Positions 43,778 through 56,125 of a stretch of 64,000 nt of DNA are shown piece by piece. The stretch is from Diphasiastrum complanatum (Eukaryota > Streptophyta > Lycopodiopsida > Lycopodiales > Lycopodiaceae): positions 27,082,293 to 27,146,292 of the forward strand of contig CM055103.1 of assembly GCA_029204225.1 (NCBI GenBank). Reading direction: 5' to 3'. The translations under genes were made by a program, and so were the position numbers. The notes beneath the pieces were generated by a model that was not told the origin of the DNA, did no database searches, and saw only the letters and a program-made list of their open reading frames with translations. Numbering within the stretch: the first letter of the stretch is position 1; the number at the start of each line of letters is the position of its first letter.

Positions 43778-44349
43778 ATGTTGGAGGTAAATCTATTCTA
43801 TGCGGTGGCTAAATCTACTCATGAATGTAGTATAGGGTAGAAGGGTTTGTCCACCTTCTATGATCTACAAAGTTTAAAACTGTGAAATGAAAACATAAAT
43901 GAAAGGAGCACCAAGGCTTCCCAACTGGTGCTCAGAATGGAAATAACTAAACTTCACTAAGGCTTCCAAACTAGCCAAGAATAACAAAATCACATGATCT
44001 TGCTGAGACGGTACCCAACTAGCAAGATCTTTACACTAATTCTAATCTAACACCCAAAGGGAATTGGAATATAAATTGCGGCTAAATAAAACATAAAGCA
44101 ATAAAACGCATGCCACAATAGAAACCTATGAAAAGGAGGCAAGAGGAGGCTTGAGCACCTTCCCTGAAGCTATGCACCTTTCCAAAGGGAACACAAGAAA
44201 ATAGAATGACTTCTCAAATAGAGAGCACTTTAGCAAAATCTCAAAGTGTTGTGTACATGAGAAATATCTCTCCTCTATTAGCAAGGAGGGCCTTCCATAA
44301 GCATCCACTAACTTATGGGATAAATTCTAAACTAGCCATTCTAAGGCCT

Positions 44350-44480
44350 CTAAAAAACTTCTAACTTAGAACTTAGAACTTTAAAAGTTTCTAACTTGGG
44401 ACTTAAGATAACTTAAGCTAACTTGAAATTTTTCTAAGCTTAAGTTTTTTAAGTCTAAGTTCTAAGCCTAAGTTTAAGTG
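44350..44480. repeat. Self-complementary TTAAG/CTTAG-rich cluster
   Basis: CTAACTTAGAACTTAGAAC is followed about 60 bp later by GTCTAAGTTCTAAGCCTAAG, which is largely its reverse complement. TTAAGCTTAA words lie between. It could fold into an imperfect stem of about 20 bp. Confidence 0.6.
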
Positions 44481-44552
44481 ATTTTATTATTTTAAGCTTC
44501 TACCCATGGACTTACAAAACACATGCCATAGTAGAAGTTCATTGGCAAATAC

Positions 44553-44652
44553 TCATACGTGGTCTTACAATACACATGCCATGGAGTTTTTTTTTATTTG
44601 GTCTTACAATACACATGCCATGGAGTTTTTTTTTTTTTTTTTTTTTTTTTCA
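44553..44652. repeat. Approximately 45-bp tandem duplication with poly-T
   Basis: The word GGTCTTACAATACACATGCC followed by ATGGAG and a T run is present twice. A diverged third copy lies just before (near 44511). The second T run is about 22 bases and may be assembly-sensitive. Confidence 0.75.
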
Positions 44653-45742
44653 CTGTGTTTGCATAGTTGCTAACACTAACTACAAGATATTGACTAAATA
44701 CCAAAATTTCAATGGATTTCAATGTAAACAAACACATCGCTTGTGAGAATCTCAATGTGACTACTAATAATAATCCCTATAATACTAATAATCCTCTCAA
44801 TGTTTCTTGATAGGTGTCATGACAATCTCTAGCACATCCTTTTATGGTATTGTGTCCATTTTCACTTTTTTTTTTTTTGTCATCTATTAAGATTAGCTTT
44901 TCATTTTTCAATACCACACAAGGCTGTGACACCATGGCAAGCCACTGTATCATGTGAATCATTCACAACCATTCAACTTTCTCATATAAAACAAATTGTA
45001 TAGTCTATGTGATAATTGGGGTACCTAATTATGTAATCTATATCAGGTATCAAATTGTCACTTTCATGAAGAATATCCTCTTTTAATGATTCGACCACCC
45101 AAAAAAAAAAATCTGACTAAATTTGCCTAGCAGGCCGACGTGCCATCTTTGGAGGCTAAAAAATAAAACATTTCTTGGTTTGGGATTTTATTATGGGACT
45201 TTTAACTATGTACTAAACCACAATTATTAATAATAAACATTCAAGTAGTGGCATAAAAAAAGTAGCATGCCATATGCTATCTTTTTGTCAAAGCATGGTA
45301 AAAAAGAAACTCGAAAATAATTTACTCGCAAAATGGCAAGGCTCCACTTAATGTTTGTATTGAATTTTCATGAATTTACTAATCATTTGTACAATAATGT
45401 TTGTACAAAAAGAGACTTATGTTTCTATTACTACCACATAGTCTTCAAAGTAATCTTAAAGAATCATTAAAGTTATCTTTTGTCAAACATTTTCCTTGAA
45501 AGTGAGTGACCAATCACTTTCTTAATGCATGTAATGCTTGTAATCATTAAGTCTTGTCTGATATTATTCATGAAAACGAATAGCTTTTAAAATCCAATTC
45601 TATCCATGGACGTAAATGGTATCTAATTTTAATCTAGACTCACATTCATTTTGCATTGTTCAAGTGAGTGAGGATAAATTCAAAAGTCCACTTAAACTAT
45701 TTGTTTATGAGTGAGTGATCATTTGCACACCTTGGTCCAACA

Positions 45743-46798
45743 ATTGAGGTTATATAGCTATTATTTGTGATAATTGGTTTCAAAGCATGGCTCACTAAAA
45801 ATTTCAAGAATTTTCTAAATTGGCCACGTTAAAGAATTTCTCCCTATAAAGGTTGATTGTTGATTGACACTCTACGGGTAGTTAGAGTTGAAATTATTTT
45901 TCATGCTTGTTAGGATTACATTTTTCCAAAATTAAAATGCTAGACACAAAATCTAAAATGATGTAATTTATTTTTCTTTTAGTTGGGCAAGTACAATAGC
46001 CCATCTAAATTCCAATTTATTTCCCAAAATGTGTTCTTCAAGAGTGAAGACCTTGTATGTCGTGTATCTATATGCTTGTTGATGTAAAACATTCGATAAA
46101 TGAGAGTCCTTAATGTTTGTTATCTTTGCAAAGTCATAAGGATTTGACTATTCTTTTTTGTGCTTCAACAAGGCAAATTGCATTGCGAGCAAAAGAGGAC
46201 AATGTCAACATTACATGAATAAGCATATGGATGCATGAATATTATCTCCAATGGGAGTTTCTTATTTGTTATTTTTGTCAAGCTTAATGTGATTTTTGGA
46301 AGATGCTAATGATATTGTAGTATTGCACCTAAATATGAAATCCAATACTTTGGTAAGGACGATTTGGAGTCTCATTTCCTGGTGGATTATCAATACACAA
46401 GTGCTTTGCTTTGGATGTTAGATAAACTTGAAATTTCCAAAGGTCATGCACAAGCTCTATGCAATAATAGGATTTTAACATATTGTACATGTGCAATTGA
46501 TTGCATAGTAGTTTTTAATTAGTACCTCATTGACAAGGATTAACCTAAACATATTTTCATGGGAACAAAAGGTAGCACAAGCCACTCTGGTAGAAACATC
46601 ATAATCATGAAACCAATGTTTTCCGTTGAAATGTTCCTTGCAATACGGAACACAGGGTTTCAAGTATTCGATACATTAACATATTACCACGATAGGTGCA
46701 CTTGTGCATGATCAACTCTTTAAAGGCATTAAATTGTTTCACGACACTTTTAAATCATTTTGAAAAAACTGATCAAGAAGAAATGCATTCGATAGATT
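45743..46798. other. Unassigned AT-rich stretch
   Basis: No gene, RNA or repeat boundary was recognised before the LTR of Copia F. Confidence 0.4.
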
Positions 46799-47222
<424 letters not shown>

Positions 47223-47237
47223 TGGTATCAAAGCAAG
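47223..47237 (+). other. Primer binding site of Copia F
   Basis: TGGTATCAAAGCAAG directly follows the LTR. It is a one-base variant of the tRNA-iMet site (A for G in CAGAGC). Confidence 0.75.
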
Positions 47238-47587
47238 TTGTCTAGTCTGTGAGTCTGTGAGTGAGAGAAACTTTAGTGCTTCCACAAGCACCTCAATGTT
47301 GTAGGAGGCCGATTTTGATCTATAGGAGTAGGAGTCGGATCAAGTTGAGTCTTGCACTATTGGAGTGTTGTTGGCAAGGAGAGTGGGATGATCCAAAAAC
47401 TTTATAATTCTGGTTGAGTTTCAAGGAGTCTTTTTGGAGGAGCTTACACAAAAGCAGGGCACACTTTTTGTAGGAGCTTCTGGTTTCTGATGCAGCGGGG
47501 TCTAGTGCTTGTGCTAAAAGGCCATACCAAGTGGCAAAATCAAAAGCAAGAGCTGAAGGGTTGCCTTGAGGTGGCTACATATCCTAG

Positions 47588-48436
47588 TGTTAGAATTTGC
47601 AAAAGCTAACTTGATCAAATCTTGTAAATACCATAATGACTTGTACCTATCATCATTAGACATGTTTGGAGCCTGTTCCCACGTGTGAAATCTATGCCCA
47701 AGTCATTTAGATAGATCATATAGGTTGTACATATCATTTAATTTGGAAACTAGTGATTCAATTGGCCAAAAACTAGTTTAGTAGTGTTATGCCACTTGGC
47801 ACCATTCGAGTGGTAGAAAATGCTATATCACATGGATAGGAGTGGTCTCCCACGTGTGAATGTCAATCATAAAGTTCAGATCCATTGTATATAGATTTTA
47901 TTTGAGTCAAATATGAAATCTCCTAAATTATAGGAGTTAGGCCCTAGATTGTAGGAATCTAGAAGGTCAACACAAACCACCAATGGATGATGTGGCAAAT
48001 TAGATAGATCTTATCCAAAGTGGATATGGATGAGTACAATGAGCTGTCCCACCCATGCTGGATGCAGCTTAGAGAGAGATTATCATGATTATGTACTTGA
48101 TCCATGATGGATCCATTGTGAGGCTAATGCCAAAGTAATCTTGGTTTGTGAAGCAATCTTGATGTTTTCACTCTCTTTAGCACTTTTTTGTGAATGAATG
48201 CTTAGTATTTCACAAGTAAACTAATTCTTTGTTAGCAGGCCGTACAGTAGCAGTACTTCACATGTGTGAAGTTGTGGATCATCATTTCTTGATTGTTCTT
48301 GCTTGGAATCACAAAAATTGTCAACTAGAAACTAGAATTGGAAGCTAGTCTTGATGTAGATCAAGATCCCAAGCTACCAATCACTCTTTGTGATCATTTG
48401 TGGATCAAATTCAGTCCAAAACTCTAAAATTTGACA
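47588..48436 (+). repeat. 5' LTR of Copia G
   Basis: 849 bp; starts TGTTAGAATTTG and ends AAATTTGACA, followed at once by a primer site. The segment 47779-48436 matches 55393-56055 with, by eye, about 6-8% difference. It carries ACGTGTGAA words at 47681 and 47852 and a palindrome at 48256-48271. Confidence 0.9.
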
Positions 48437-48450
48437 TGGTATCAGAGCCA
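48437..48450 (+). other. Primer binding site of Copia G (tRNA-iMet)
   Basis: TGGTATCAGAGCCA, an exact match to the usual Copia site, directly after the LTR CA. Confidence 0.9.
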
Positions 48451-49108
48451 AGTCAAAGAGCTTTGATGATGACCCAAATCTCTTCATTTTGGTAAAAGCA
48501 TTGGTGCTAGAATCAATTTGAAGTAAGACGACCTTAATTAATAGTTTACTTGCAAAGTAGAAGCTCATATAAATGTGTAAAGCTCAGATGTACTTCTCAC
48601 ATGTGTGAGAGGCTGCTGGAGTTGTACTTTCACCATATCTTAGTGATTTTTCAATATTTGAGCTTCAAACAATTTGTGGAGGGTGAAACTAGTGATTTGC
48701 TTTGTGAAAATCCATTGATCTCATTATATATTTGATGTGGAATGGTGTTAGATGTTTATTAAACCTCCAAATCATTGAGAGTGAGTTTTGAGGCTTATGT
48801 TTTTTAGTTCAAGAGTAAAGCTAAAATCCATTCTAAACACCATAGGAAGGCATTGGCACTTCCAAGAGTAAAATCCGAGCTTCTAAATTGAATAGTATAA
48901 GGGAAGCTCCTTAGATCCTGCTTACAAATCCTAAACACAAAAGGATAACACACTGTGGAGAAACCACCCAACCAAGTAGAAGCATCCAATCAATCTCTAG
49001 AAGCCTCACCCCCAAGCCAAGGAACAAGAAGCATGAATGTAGAGTGAGAGCTTGGCAATGAATCAAGAACCATGATGAGGAGTAGGGTGAGTTTGGACCT
49101 CTTATATC
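48451..49108. other. Leader of Copia G
   Basis: No reading frame with domains. It includes the palindrome CTCACATGTGTGAG (48596-48609). A segment near 48930-49060 (ACCACCCAACCAA, then CCCCCAAGCCA) is similar to 51890-51990, suggesting two copies of another repeat flank the Gypsy insertion and gag. Confidence 0.5.
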
Positions 49109-49750
49109 TTATTCATATTTTCCTCTCAACGAAAGATATAGATCTATAGAAATCTGGATGAATGACAACTCGTTCAATTCATCGATCCGACTAAGAGCAT
49201 CTGCAACTTGATTAGAGCTATCTCTTATGTAACGGATTTCATGATCGAATTCCTGCATCAATTCAGTCCATCGAGCTTTTCTCCCCCGAAGATCATGTTG
49301 ATTACAAAAATACTTAAGAGGCTGGTGATCCGTATACACTACAAACTTACTACCGTACAAGTAGTGTCTCCAGGTTTTAAGTGCATGAACTACAACAAAC
49401 AATTCCTTTTCCCGCTTAGAATAACGCAATTGAGGACCAGTGAATTTTTTGCTTTCAAACGCTAGTGGCCTATGCATTTGTAATAGAACTGCTCCAACTG
49501 CAACATCACTTGCGTCTGTTCTCACGACGTAAGGTAAATCTGGATTTGCAATTTGTAACACGGGAGCTGAAACAATCATTGTTTTAAGTTTCTCAAAACA
49601 CTGATTCAATACCTCATTCCAAACAACAGGCGGACTAGGTTGATTACTCTTTTTCTTTTTATTAACAATTTCTTTTGTCAGATTATTAAGCGATGCTGCT
49701 AACTTAGCATAATCCTCAATAAATCTCTTGAACATGGACCAACTATTCAT
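49109..49750 (-). pseudogene. Gypsy RT C-terminus and RNase H, 213-codon open frame
   Basis: The minus-strand frame is uninterrupted. RT connection: FKRFIEDYAKLAASLNNLTK, then CFEKLKTMIVSAPVL. RNase H follows with all expected acidic positions: D in RTDASDVAVGAVL, E in SKREKELFVVVHAL, D in VYTDHQPLKY and D in NQVADALSR. It is an isolated fragment: there is no RT palm, integrase or LTR in continuity, and it lies antisense in the leader of Copia G. Preservation of the frame suggests it is younger than most other pieces here. Confidence 0.88.
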
Positions 49751-50131
49751 AGAATTGCTATTGATACTCTACACATGCATACACTGTCTCATTACCTTGT
49801 CTAAACTCCACTTAGTGTGTTCCGGACCTCACAAGAATATTAGTTACTTTTAGGTCACGTCCAGTATGACGTGGCATAACTAACAGCTTGTTTCACTAGA
49901 GTACCGTGTATCCAAGACTAGGAGTATACTGTATCCTACGTACTGGTCATGGACATAACAAATAGATTGTGTAGAGTTCAATTTCTCAAGTCTTTTTGAG
50001 TTTAAGATCATTATAGATCTTGCTTTTTGAGATTTGCTAGATTCAAGAGAGTAGCTTTGTTGCTAAATTTTGATAAACAGAGAAGGGAGAGCCTTTGAAT
50101 AGTACATTTGTTGTACTTGTTGCTAGTTAGA
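49751..50131. other. Leader or Gypsy flank before Copia G gag
   Basis: No gene. TAGTTACTTTTAGGTCACG-like words (49846-49875) have a weak resemblance to 52180-52230, possibly remains of a second LTR pair. Confidence 0.35.
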
Positions 50132-50920
50132 ATGGGTTCAATTGGAGCCTATCTTCTTGAGGCTAGTGAAAGGCTAAATACTAGTAATTATTCAACTTGG
50201 AAAGTAAGAATGGAGTCACTTCTAGTGCTTCAAGATATGTATGATCTTGTCATTGGTGAGGAAGAAGAGCCTCAAGGAGGACAAGATCAAGTTAGGTACA
50301 AAAAGAGAGCTAGACTAGCATTACATTGCCTAAAAATGAATGTTAGTAATGAACTTCTTAAGGAAGTTGCTTCATGTACCTCGGCCAAGGAGGCTTGGGA
50401 CTCCTTGAAAGGGATTTATGAATCCAAAAATACCTCTAGAGTGCTTATGCTAAAAAATAGAGTTCTTCAAAGCATTTGAGGGAGTGATGAGAGTGCTCAA
50501 GAGTATGTCTCGAGAATAAAGTCTCTCAATAAAAAACTTTCCATCATAAGTGAGGGAATTCATGATAATGAACTTGTTCAAGTAATCCTAAATGGACTTG
50601 GAGATGAATACTCCAATTTGGTCCAAAGTTTTTCCATTTAAGAGAGCCTACCTTCTATTGACAAGCTACATAGTGTGCTTGTGGCGGAGAGAGTAGAGTT
50701 CTACATGTAAAGACTAGGATGAGTTCCTTATCTTTACAAGATGGAGATGAGAAGGCCAACTTCTCATTAAAAGGCAAGAAGAAGACCAATGCATCCATGA
50801 AGATCCAAGGCAAGGAGGCAAGGTGGAGGATCAAGCATCAAGTTCATGGAAGAGAGACAAATCCAAACTCAAATGCTTCTTTTGTGGGAAGAAGGGGCAT
50901 ATAGCATCCGAATGCTAAAA
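50132..50920 (+). pseudogene. Copia G gag with zinc knuckle
   Basis: ATG at 50132 opens GSIGAYLLEASERLNTSNYSTW, the typical Copia gag start, then LHCLKMNVSNELLKEVASC and AWDSLKGIYE. TGA at 50477 interrupts the frame where arginine (CGA) is expected. Further gag motifs (ESAQEYVSRIKSLNKKL, VILNGLGDEYSNLV) follow with more stops. The zinc knuckle CFFCGKKGHIASEC (50874-50915) is intact but is followed immediately by TAA. Confidence 0.87.
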
Positions 50921-50996
50921 AAGGCAAAGTGCACAAGAAGAGAGCAAACAAGGGAGCCTTGCATATGAAGAGGAGGAAGATGAGTAAATCTCATCT

Positions 50997-51500
50997 TTGA
51001 TGGCATCTACATCCACATCAACAAGCAAGAGCAATTCTAGTGAGGCATGGTGGATTGATAGTGGGACAAGCTCCCACATGACATTTCTAAGGGATTCTTA
51101 CTCAACTCTACACTCTTATCATGATGCTAGAAAGTTTGCCTTTACATCAAGTAATCAAGAATGTAGAATAGATGGTACTGGTACCATTCCCATATGTCTT
51201 GGATCTACCAAAAGGATAGATCTAAAAAATGTGCTTTATGTTCCATCAATCACTAGAAATTTACTAAGTGTTGGACAACTAGTGGATAATGGATTAGATG
51301 TTCACTTCAAGCATGGAGTTTGTTCCATATTGAAGAATGATGTATGCATAGCAAGAGGATTTAAGCAAGGAAGATTGTTTAAATTAGATGCTAATGTTGC
51401 CATTGAAAAGGAGATTATGGCAAAGGAGGAAATCATTCTCTCAAATGCACATCTCTTGTCTCTTGTATCATATTGTGATGTATCTCTTATCAAAAGTTGA
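50997..51500 (+). pseudogene. Copia G protease and pre-integrase region
   Basis: The protease motif WWIDSGTSSHMT (about 51050-51085) keeps the DSG triad. NVLYVPSITRNLLSVGQLVD is the usual C-terminal protease end. The frame continues to CSILKNDVCIARGFKQGRLFKL and stops at 51498. The integrase zinc region and core are not recognisable beyond a few words, so pol is truncated here. Confidence 0.85.
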
Positions 51501-53857
51501 TTGTGGGATCTTGAGATCCATATGCTTTGTTTACATTCCATTGCAAATAAGGAATGAGGAGAATCTAATCTCAATCAACAGGATGATGGTAGGATCTTCA
51601 TATCTACCTACAATCCAAGGTAATGATAAAGATTGGCTAAAGCTTGAGGAGAACTCTTCTCAACAAATGCTTCCATGGAGATTCTCAAAGGACAAGGCCG
51701 AGTCAATGAGACTCACAGTTCATGAGGAAGAGAAGCAAATTTCAGGTGATACACACTCCAATACATTCATGCTTGTTTCTCATATGATCTTTGATAAGAC
51801 ATTGTGTTTTGATGAGATCTTTGTGTAAAGACCCTAAAGGATTGCCTCTAAGATGAGGATAGGAGAACACAATAGGAGAGACTATGGAGCCAAACCGCCC
51901 AACCAATCCTAGATCAAACTTGGATCTAGCCCCCAAGCCATGCCATGTGAAGCAAGAGGAGAAGATAGAAATTGGTAACCTAAACCCAATATGTCGACGG
52001 GAGAATCCCTACCTCATTATATAGAGAATAGAGTCCTGTGCATGAAACCATGCAACCCCCATGCAAGTCAACTATAAATAGATCACATCTCTTCATGCAA
52101 TCCTCCTGCCTATATCCGTCACACAGACATGCAGTACTCCATATGTCTCAATTAGAGTGTCTAAGTCCTCTCAAGGTATTAGTCACAAACTGGCCTTGAC
52201 ACGGAATTAAATCATGGCGTGACCAACAATTTCGAATACTGGAGGGCCGGTCTACCATATTAGGACTATTTCAGGTCCTTAACCGGATATGGCCATAACA
52301 TTCTTCCCTCCTTAAACTGCTTCTATCCTTAGCCTCCTTTCCTTTAACTCTCAATATTAACCGAGGAGAATGTCTGTGAGATCCATAGGTTCTCAATTAA
52401 AATGTTGGAGTAAAGAAAAACACTGATTTGAATTCTTACTCAAATAATAGATCAAGAATTAATCATCACTTAAGAATCATCACCATTTCTTATAATCCTT
52501 TGACAATAATTAAGTATCTATTTATGATCCATCAATCATAAATATTTAGATTTGTATGATTCGTCAATCATAATTTTCTGGAATCCAAATCATACTTATT
52601 CATTTACAGGGGATACTGGAGTATATGTCCAACATAACTCAGGAAAAGTAAGAATCATTCCAAAATCTTTCCACTAAGAAAATATTGGATTCACGAATAT
52701 TCTTCAAACATGATTATTTGACTGAAGTGCAAGATTTAAGTTCTATAAGCCACTGGTAATTAAAGACTAAATGCATATCAAAATGACAATCATCTTCAAC
52801 TACAAAAAACTTTAGATTACAATCTAGAATTACATCTAGATACCCAAAGTCCTGCTGAATATCAATTCACTTATTATTCTTGGATTCATTAGGATTCGTT
52901 ATCCAATTGAGCTCTCTGGGATACAATTACTAATGAGCTGAGTCTATTCCTTAACTAAGGAATATTCTATGCACATAATTTTAACTGATGAACCCAAATG
53001 ACTCACTAATCATGCGTCTTACAAGCAATATAAAATAAAAACTATCAGTGTTTGGTGAATCCTCATCACACTAATCGTTTTACCAATTAACTTCATCCTG
53101 GAGTAATCAACTACTCAAGTTAATTGCTAATGGTTCAGAAATCTCAAATGTCTAAGTGAAGAATTCAATTATACTAGTATGACACCACATTTAGATCCTT
53201 ACCCAAATCATTTATAAGTTGATCCATAAATCTTCCACGAAAGATTTGTTAACTCTGCAAGTATTCGTCAAACAATACTTGATCATATGTCTATGTTCAC
53301 CGACTAGGTTAAGTGCACCAAATAACCCTAGTAACCAAGAATACATAGTAGATTCATACAAGATTAATCGTGCACATATGTGAATAATCTCACTATGACC
53401 CAGTACATAAACACATTTTTATCTGGCAGATTCCTCCATAACCCATATAGTTTATTCACATATCTCATTGAGATCTTGTAACTCAACTACAAAAGGTTTT
53501 CTATTTCTCATGAGTAGATAACATATTCGAAAAATCTCTGAGACGAATAACATTCACTCTCAACAATTTTCCAATCTCACTTACCTCTAATCACATAATT
53601 TCTCCCACTAAATCAACCCCTCTTTGACCCTAGTACTTAAACTAAGATTAGATTGACCCAATATAGAACTCTCAGACTTAAATCCTGATCAAACTTGCTC
53701 CTATTCCAATCAAAATGAAATCAATCACCTTTGACCTTTCATTGTATTACTTATAGATAATGATTCAAATATCAAACCTATTCTAGTTTCAGATTGTCCA
53801 CACAATCCCTAGAGAATTCCTCTTATTCGAAAAGTTCCAAGTAGGTATCTTACTCTG
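51501..53857. other. AT-rich repeat DNA replacing Copia G pol
   Basis: No coding domain on either strand. A plant-type TATA word, CTATAAATAGATC, lies at 52070-52082. Together with CATAACATTCTTCCCTCCTT (52288-52307) it resembles LTR and LTR-internal borders of a plant Gypsy element, but no pair of ends could be matched. Confidence 0.4.
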
Positions 53858-54083
53858 ACAGATAGAAAACACTCTCCACAGCAAGCTCACATAGCAACTG
53901 TATTTCTCAAAATGAAAATACATTGTACATACAGTTCTTCACTCAAGCAACCCATGCATGGCCCAGGTTGTCGTTGACGGGATGCGTGTCTTGTCGACTC
54001 GCCTCGTGGCAAGGCCAACTGATCCTTATCTACTGGTAGGACCCACATTACAGTAACACAGTGATACTACTTTAGTTCTAACT
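53858..54083 (-). repeat. LTR fragment of the Copia D family
   Basis: The reverse complement matches about 226 bp of the D LTR, from its AGTTAGAA start through GATCAGTTGGCCT, CATGCATGGGTTGC and GAGCTTGCTGTGGAGAGTG. It ends at CTATCTGT and lacks the final 50 bp or so. It starts with the same AGTTAG bases as both D LTRs. Confidence 0.88.
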
Positions 54084-55392
54084 GATTAAGTAGGGGATAT
54101 TGATACCAGAACATCGACTTCTGAATTTGTAGACGAAATCTCATTTCTATACCACAGCTGGTTCTCTTCCGAAAACTATGCAATCAACAAATCCCTAGAT
54201 AGAATATAATCCCATCACTTCACCCCTCCTTTTAAGGAAATTATCAATTTCCATAAAAGTTAATTGGAAAGATGACCTATGAAAATATCCAAATCCATGA
54301 AAAGTCAATAATAAGTGCATTCCACACTCTATTACAAACATGACTTTTCCTTTAAATATTTTTCACCTGAGTGACATAACTATCACTTCTCTGAAATCCA
54401 TTTATGCAACAGAGATATCCAAGGTTTAAGACATGAACCACTTTGACTTTAGAATTTATCTGACTTCCAAGTCTATTCACACAAGTAGTAATTTATATAA
54501 CTGTCTTTCATAAAAATAACTTCATGCTGGAAAGAGTCATATAATCCAATCTGATGTCCTATATTCGAAAAATTACTAAGGAGTAAAGGATTAGTTAAGA
54601 AAGCGAGAAATAGATTTGAGAGCCTCTGATTTTGTAAATAATGAGATACCTCATTGGGATCTAGATTAAATCTCAAAAATTTTCAAAATACCTCACATTT
54701 GATCGAACGGTTATCTTTTTCCCATATTGCAACTAAGTACTAAAATACACCATTGATCATCAATAACTCAATGGTTACAAAGATATAAGTTATAAATTCT
54801 ATCCAAGAAATTAGTGACCGGTATCAAGCAATTATTTACTGGAATTTACACAAAATCCTAACTGCGAAATACATTTCCCGATCACACTTACTACCTCTAA
54901 TGTCCACACTCTTCTTCCTTAGAATTTTCAGTTCCCTGAAAATCTTTCAGCTAAGGTTATAAGAAGACATAACGACATTAGTAAATGTTTGAAATTAATT
55001 ACTGCAAGAAAAAATTTAAAACAATTTCATTTCTATCCTATACCTTGGCTGAATAACTGATATACCAAAAATCATCTACTAGTCTAATCTTTTGAATATA
55101 ATTCACCATAGGATTTAACTGGAAATGAAATAAATTTTTTAATTCCTATTATTACAGATTTTCCAATAAAATTGGAATGTTTTTTTCCTTTTTAACTGGT
55201 CTCCCCCCTCTCCGGTCGAGTGCCCGACATTACTCCGTCAATATTAACAAAACTATCCAAACTCATAATACCAAATAACATGAATGGAAATCCTACCAAT
55301 AGGATTTCAGTAACTCTTAAACTGTACCCAATTGGATTTTATTGTTTGGATAAAGAGTTCTGTCACCACTCATTCTGTCTGGTCATTTCGTA
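54084..55392. other. Unassigned AT-rich stretch inside Copia G
   Basis: No gene or boundary was recognised. A CT-rich word followed by GGTCGAGTGCCCGACATTAC lies near 55200-55235. Confidence 0.4.
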
Positions 55393-56055
55393 ATGAGTAG
55401 TGTTATACCACTTGGCACCATTCTAGTGGTAGAAGATTCTATATCACATGGATAGGAGTGGTCTCCCACATGTGAAATGTCAATTATAAAGTTCAAATCC
55501 ATTGTATATAGATTTTATTTGAGTCAAATATGGAATCTCCTAAATTATAGGAGTTAGGTCCTAGATTGTAGGAATCTAGAAGGTCAACACAAACCACAAG
55601 TGGATGACGTGGCAAATTAGATAGATCCTATCCAAAGTGGATATGGATGAGTACAAAATGAGCTGTCCCACACATGCTGGATGCAGATTAGAGAGAGATT
55701 GTCATGATTATGTACTTGATCCATGATGGATCCATTGTGAGGCTAATGATAAGTAATTTTGGTTTATGAGACAATCTTGATGTTTTCACTCTCTTTAGCA
55801 CTTCCTTTGTGAATGAATGCTTAGTATTTCACGAGTAAACTGATTCTCTGTTATCAGGCCGTACAGTAGCAGTACTTCACACGTGTGAAGCCGTGGATCA
55901 TCACTTCTTGATTGTTCTTGCTTGGAATCACAAAAATTGTCGACTAAAAGCTAGAATTGAGAGCTAGTCTTGATGTAGATCAAGATCCCAAGCCACAAAT
56001 CACTCTTTGTGATCATTTGTAGATCAACTTCAGTCCAAAACTCTGAAATTTGATA
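55393..56055 (+). repeat. 3' LTR of Copia G, 5'-truncated
   Basis: Aligns with 47779-48436 along its whole length and ends TTTGATA at the CCTAG target duplication. The first 190 bp or so of the LTR are absent. It carries the perfect 16-bp palindrome CTTCACACGTGTGAAG (55875-55890). Confidence 0.9.
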
Positions 56056-56125
56056 CCTAGTTGCTGGAAGTTGTTTCTTTTCTGATTTTTTTCAGGTTGA
56101 GCTTCTGTTCGAGCATAGATTATAT

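Larger units (their letters stand above)
43779..45742 (-). repeat. Putative Gypsy 5' LTR (right edge uncertain)
   Basis: The left edge TGTTGGA (43779) is fixed by the adjoining primer site. TCCAACA at 45736-45742 would close a 7-bp inverted repeat and give 1964 bp. No second copy is in the window, so the right edge is a guess from the inverted repeat alone. Confidence 0.4.
47588..56055 (+). mobile_element. Copia element G (inner), nested in the leader of F
   Basis: An 8.47-kb insertion flanked by a perfect 5-bp duplication CCTAG (47583-47587 and 56056-56060). The 5' LTR is complete. The 3' LTR lacks its first 190 bp or so, and its final CA is now TA. Between them are gag, zinc knuckle and protease. 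Integrase onward is lost and replaced by other repeat DNA, including a Gypsy RT/RNase H piece and an LTR fragment of the D family. Confidence 0.9.

Noticed and set aside
49109-49750. Treating the intact RT/RNase H frame as a domesticated host gene
   Set aside because: It is an isolated element fragment without start context, antisense inside a Copia leader; an open frame alone does not show host use.
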